From the NCBI GenBank assembly GCA_041687295.1, contig JAWLCG010000083.1, forward strand, positions 1 to 15,194: a stretch of 15,194 nt of DNA, written 5' to 3'. A program made the translations under genes and the position numbers. Shown here piece by piece: positions 13,408-15,194 of this stretch (the stretch's first letter is position 1; each line of letters opens with the position of its first letter). The notes beneath the pieces were generated by a model. The model saw only the letters and a list, made by a program, of their open reading frames with translations, made no database searches and was not told where the DNA came from. This DNA is from JAWLCG01 sp041687295. Its GTDB lineage: Bacteria > Planctomycetota > Phycisphaerae > SM23-33 > FEN-1343.

Positions 13408-15129
13408 ATGGCCCAGTCCCAGGCCCTTGCCGCATCGACCGACGCCAAGCCCCAGACCCCCACCATCGGCGTGTTCGCCACGTGCGACCCGCGGATCGAC
13501 GAGGCCAGCCGACAGCGGGCGGCCAATATCGTGGCCATGTCGGCCTCGCGCATCGCCTCGGCGGTGCACCTGCCCGACGGGCAGGCCGTGCCGGTGGTGC
13601 ACACGCCGGTGCTGGTCGACGGCGAGCGCCAGGCGGACATCGTGGCCCGGCAGTTCCGCGACGCGGGGGTCAACATCCTGGTCTGCGCGCCGGATACCTG
13701 GGCCTTCCCGCAGCTGGGGCTGATGAGCCTGCTGAGCCAGTTCCCCGCCGACGTGCCGCTGAACCTCACCTGCGGCAACAGCGGCCCGAGGCCGGGAGTG
13801 GTCTTCACGCACGCCGCCAACGGCGCCCTGGCCCAGAGCGGTCGGCTGTCGCACATCAACGTGGGCAGCTGGCCCGACACCGGCAGCGACCCCCAGATGT
13901 CCGACGCAACGGCCACCGCCCTGGTCGACTGGTGCTACGCCGCCGTGGCGTTCCAGGGGCTCAAGGGCCGGCGCGTCGTCATCTTCGGCCATGACTCGAT
14001 GGGCATGGAGACCGCCCTGGCCCACGTCATCGCCACGCGGCGCACCTTCGGCATCGAGATCACCCGGCTGGACATGAAGCTGCTGGCCGACATGCTGGCC
14101 AAGGGCGCCTACGACAAGAAGGAGCGCGACGAGCTTCGCGCCTGGCTGGACAAGCACCTCGGCGGCCGACTGGAAGTCAGCGGCCCCCAGCAGAACGAGC
14201 GGTTCAACCAGTCGCTGGCGATGTACCTGATCGTCCGCGATATCATGAAGGAGCTCAACGCCGTCGGCGGCGGCTTCATGAGCCAGCTGGAGTGGGGCTC
14301 GGACGCCCGAGGCCTGCCGCTGCCGGTCGCCGACGCGATGGAGAGCCTGTTCAACTCCACCTTCGACCACCGCGGCCGCAAGGCCCCCCTGCCCTACGCC
14401 ACCGAGGCCGACGTGCAGGGCCTGCTGACGATGCTGTTCACGACCTGGCTGAGCGGCGGGGCGCCGCCGCTGTTCATGGACTTCCGCAAGGTGTGGGAGC
14501 CCCACGAGATCCAGGCCCTCGCCGAGAGCCTCAACGTCAGCCAGGGCACCGACGCCCTGTGGGCCCGTCGCGGCCTGGTCGACGGCGACAACAGCGGCTC
14601 GGCCAGCCTGGACTGGGCGGCCAAGCCCGGCGCCAGCGTCGAGGAGATCCTCGCCGGCGTCTCGATGCCCCAGGCCGACCCGGGCTACTTCCCCGGCGGC
14701 GGCAACAGCGTGACCTTCATGAGCCCCGGCGGCATCGAGGGGCTTGCCGGTCGGCTGGCCTACAGCGGCCTGACGGGCATGTTCAGTCTGATCTGGGACG
14801 AGGCGTGCACCGTCGAGCTGCCCGAGGCGCTGGGCCGGGCCGTCGCCGCCACCAGCACGCCCACCTGGCCGCACACCTTCGTGGTGCCCAAGCACGCCAA
14901 CATGGTCGAGTACAAGCAGTACGCCCCAGCCAACCACCTGCACATGAGCTGGAACCTGCCGACCGCCCGCCTGCAGTACTGGATGGACCTGGCCAACGTC
15001 CTGAGCGTGACCCCCTGGGCCGACCGGCCCGCCTTCACCCCCGGCCTCGATCGGCCGAGCCCGCTGATCCACCTGATCAACGGCGGCGAGACCGCCGCCA
15101 AAATGCTCCTGGCCAAACGCGGCGGGTAG
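13408..15129 (+). CDS. fucI: L-fucose/D-arabinose isomerase family protein
   Basis: Metal-dependent aldose-ketose isomerase, cytosolic, typically converting L-fucose to L-fuculose or D-arabinose to D-ribulose (family knowledge). The product is 573 aa, close to the ~590 of characterised FucI. The three expected metal ligands are present in order: Glu333 in TEADVQG, Asp358 in FMDFRK, and a His of NHLHMSWN (His510 or His512). Other family-like segments are FDHRGRKAPLPYATEAD, PGGGNSVTFMSPGG and the N-terminal IGVFATCDPRID. The start is fixed by AAAGGAG 6 nt upstream. It has no functional tie to the T2SS genes and probably its own promoter. L-arabinose isomerase-like or another sugar specificity cannot be excluded. 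No fucose kinase, aldolase or regulator is in view. Confidence 0.88.
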   Translation: MAQSQALAASTDAKPQTPTIGVFATCDPRIDEASRQRAANIVAMSASRIASAVHLPDGQAVPVVHTPVLVDGERQADIVARQFRDAGVNILVCAPDTWAFPQLGLMSLLSQFPADVPLNLTCGNSGPRPGVVFTHAANGALAQSGRLSHINVGSWPDTGSDPQMSDATATALVDWCYAAVAFQGLKGRRVVIFGHDSMGMETALAHVIATRRTFGIEITRLDMKLLADMLAKGAYDKKERDELRAWLDKHLGGRLEVSGPQQNERFNQSLAMYLIVRDIMKELNAVGGGFMSQLEWGSDARGLPLPVADAMESLFNSTFDHRGRKAPLPYATEADVQGLLTMLFTTWLSGGAPPLFMDFRKVWEPHEIQALAESLNVSQGTDALWARRGLVDGDNSGSASLDWAAKPGASVEEILAGVSMPQADPGYFPGGGNSVTFMSPGGIEGLAGRLAYSGLTGMFSLIWDEACTVELPEALGRAVAATSTPTWPHTFVVPKHANMVEYKQYAPANHLHMSWNLPTARLQYWMDLANVLSVTPWADRPAFTPGLDRPSPLIHLINGGETAAKMLLAKRGG

Positions 15130-15131
15130 CA

Positions 15132-15166
15132 GCCCGTAGGCCGGGTCGAGCGTAGCGAGGCCCGGC
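15132..15166 (+). repeat. Palindromic repeat after the isomerase gene
   Basis: GCCGGGTC (15140-15147) pairs with GGCCCGGC (15159-15166), 8 bp with one G-T pair, around an 11-nt loop. It begins 2 nt after the stop codon. An inverted partial copy lies at 9-26. It could act as a weak terminator, but there is no T-run. Sequence to 15194 holds the palindrome GGCCGGCC and the possible start of another repeat copy. Confidence 0.7.
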
Positions 15167-15194
15167 ACCGCCAGGCCGGCCAGCGCCTTTGGAG

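Noticed and set aside
13255..15168. Minus-strand open frame of 637 codons opposite the isomerase gene
   Set aside because: Shadow of a well-supported isomerase with intact metal ligands and a strong ribosome site on the + strand.

Overview
The window is about 15.2 kb of very GC-rich DNA from a Gram-negative (diderm) bacterium. Nearly all of it is one co-directional block on the + strand encoding a type II secretion system (T2SS), followed by a sugar isomerase gene with its own expression signals. The high GC content, the abundance of intergenic palindromic repeats and a non-proteobacterial T2SS layout suggest Planctomycetota or a related PVC-type lineage. This is an inference; no rRNA or marker gene is present to confirm it.

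Region 1 (125-2994) holds gspE (assembly ATPase) and gspF (platform protein), overlapping at ATGA. Region 2 (2995-3257) is a gene-free gap with two different 8-bp tandem repeat arrays and a hairpin. Region 3 (3258-7078) holds the five pseudopilin genes gspG, gspH, gspI, gspJ and gspK, tightly packed. The 5' part of gspJ contains a dense cluster of palindromic repeats that keeps the reading frame open. Region 4 (7146-12954) holds gspL, gspM, a GspC/PilP-like protein, an unassigned lipoprotein and the secretin gspD. A perfect 24-bp inverted repeat lies between gspL and gspM. Region 5 (12955-13407) is a repeat-rich intergenic stretch ending in a plausible promoter. Region 6 (13408-15129) encodes an L-fucose/D-arabinose isomerase family enzyme. 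A copy of one short repeat lies at each edge of the window, in opposite orientations.

Functionally, GspE hydrolyses ATP at the cytoplasmic face. GspF, GspL, GspM and the GspC-like protein form the inner-membrane platform. GspG (major) and GspH-K (minor) form the pseudopilus, and GspD is the outer-membrane channel. The order E-F-G-H-I-J-K-L-M-C-D is the classical C-D-E-...-M order rotated so that C and D come last, with a lipoprotein inserted between them. The second half also resembles the pilMNOPQ order of type IV pili. No prepilin peptidase (GspO) is present, so that enzyme must be encoded elsewhere.

The most interesting points are the repeat cluster inside the gspJ reading frame, the lipoprotein next to a secretin with a strongly acidic C-terminal tail, the apparent duplication of domains in the GspC-like protein and of motifs in GspK, and several palindromic repeat families placed at gene junctions.
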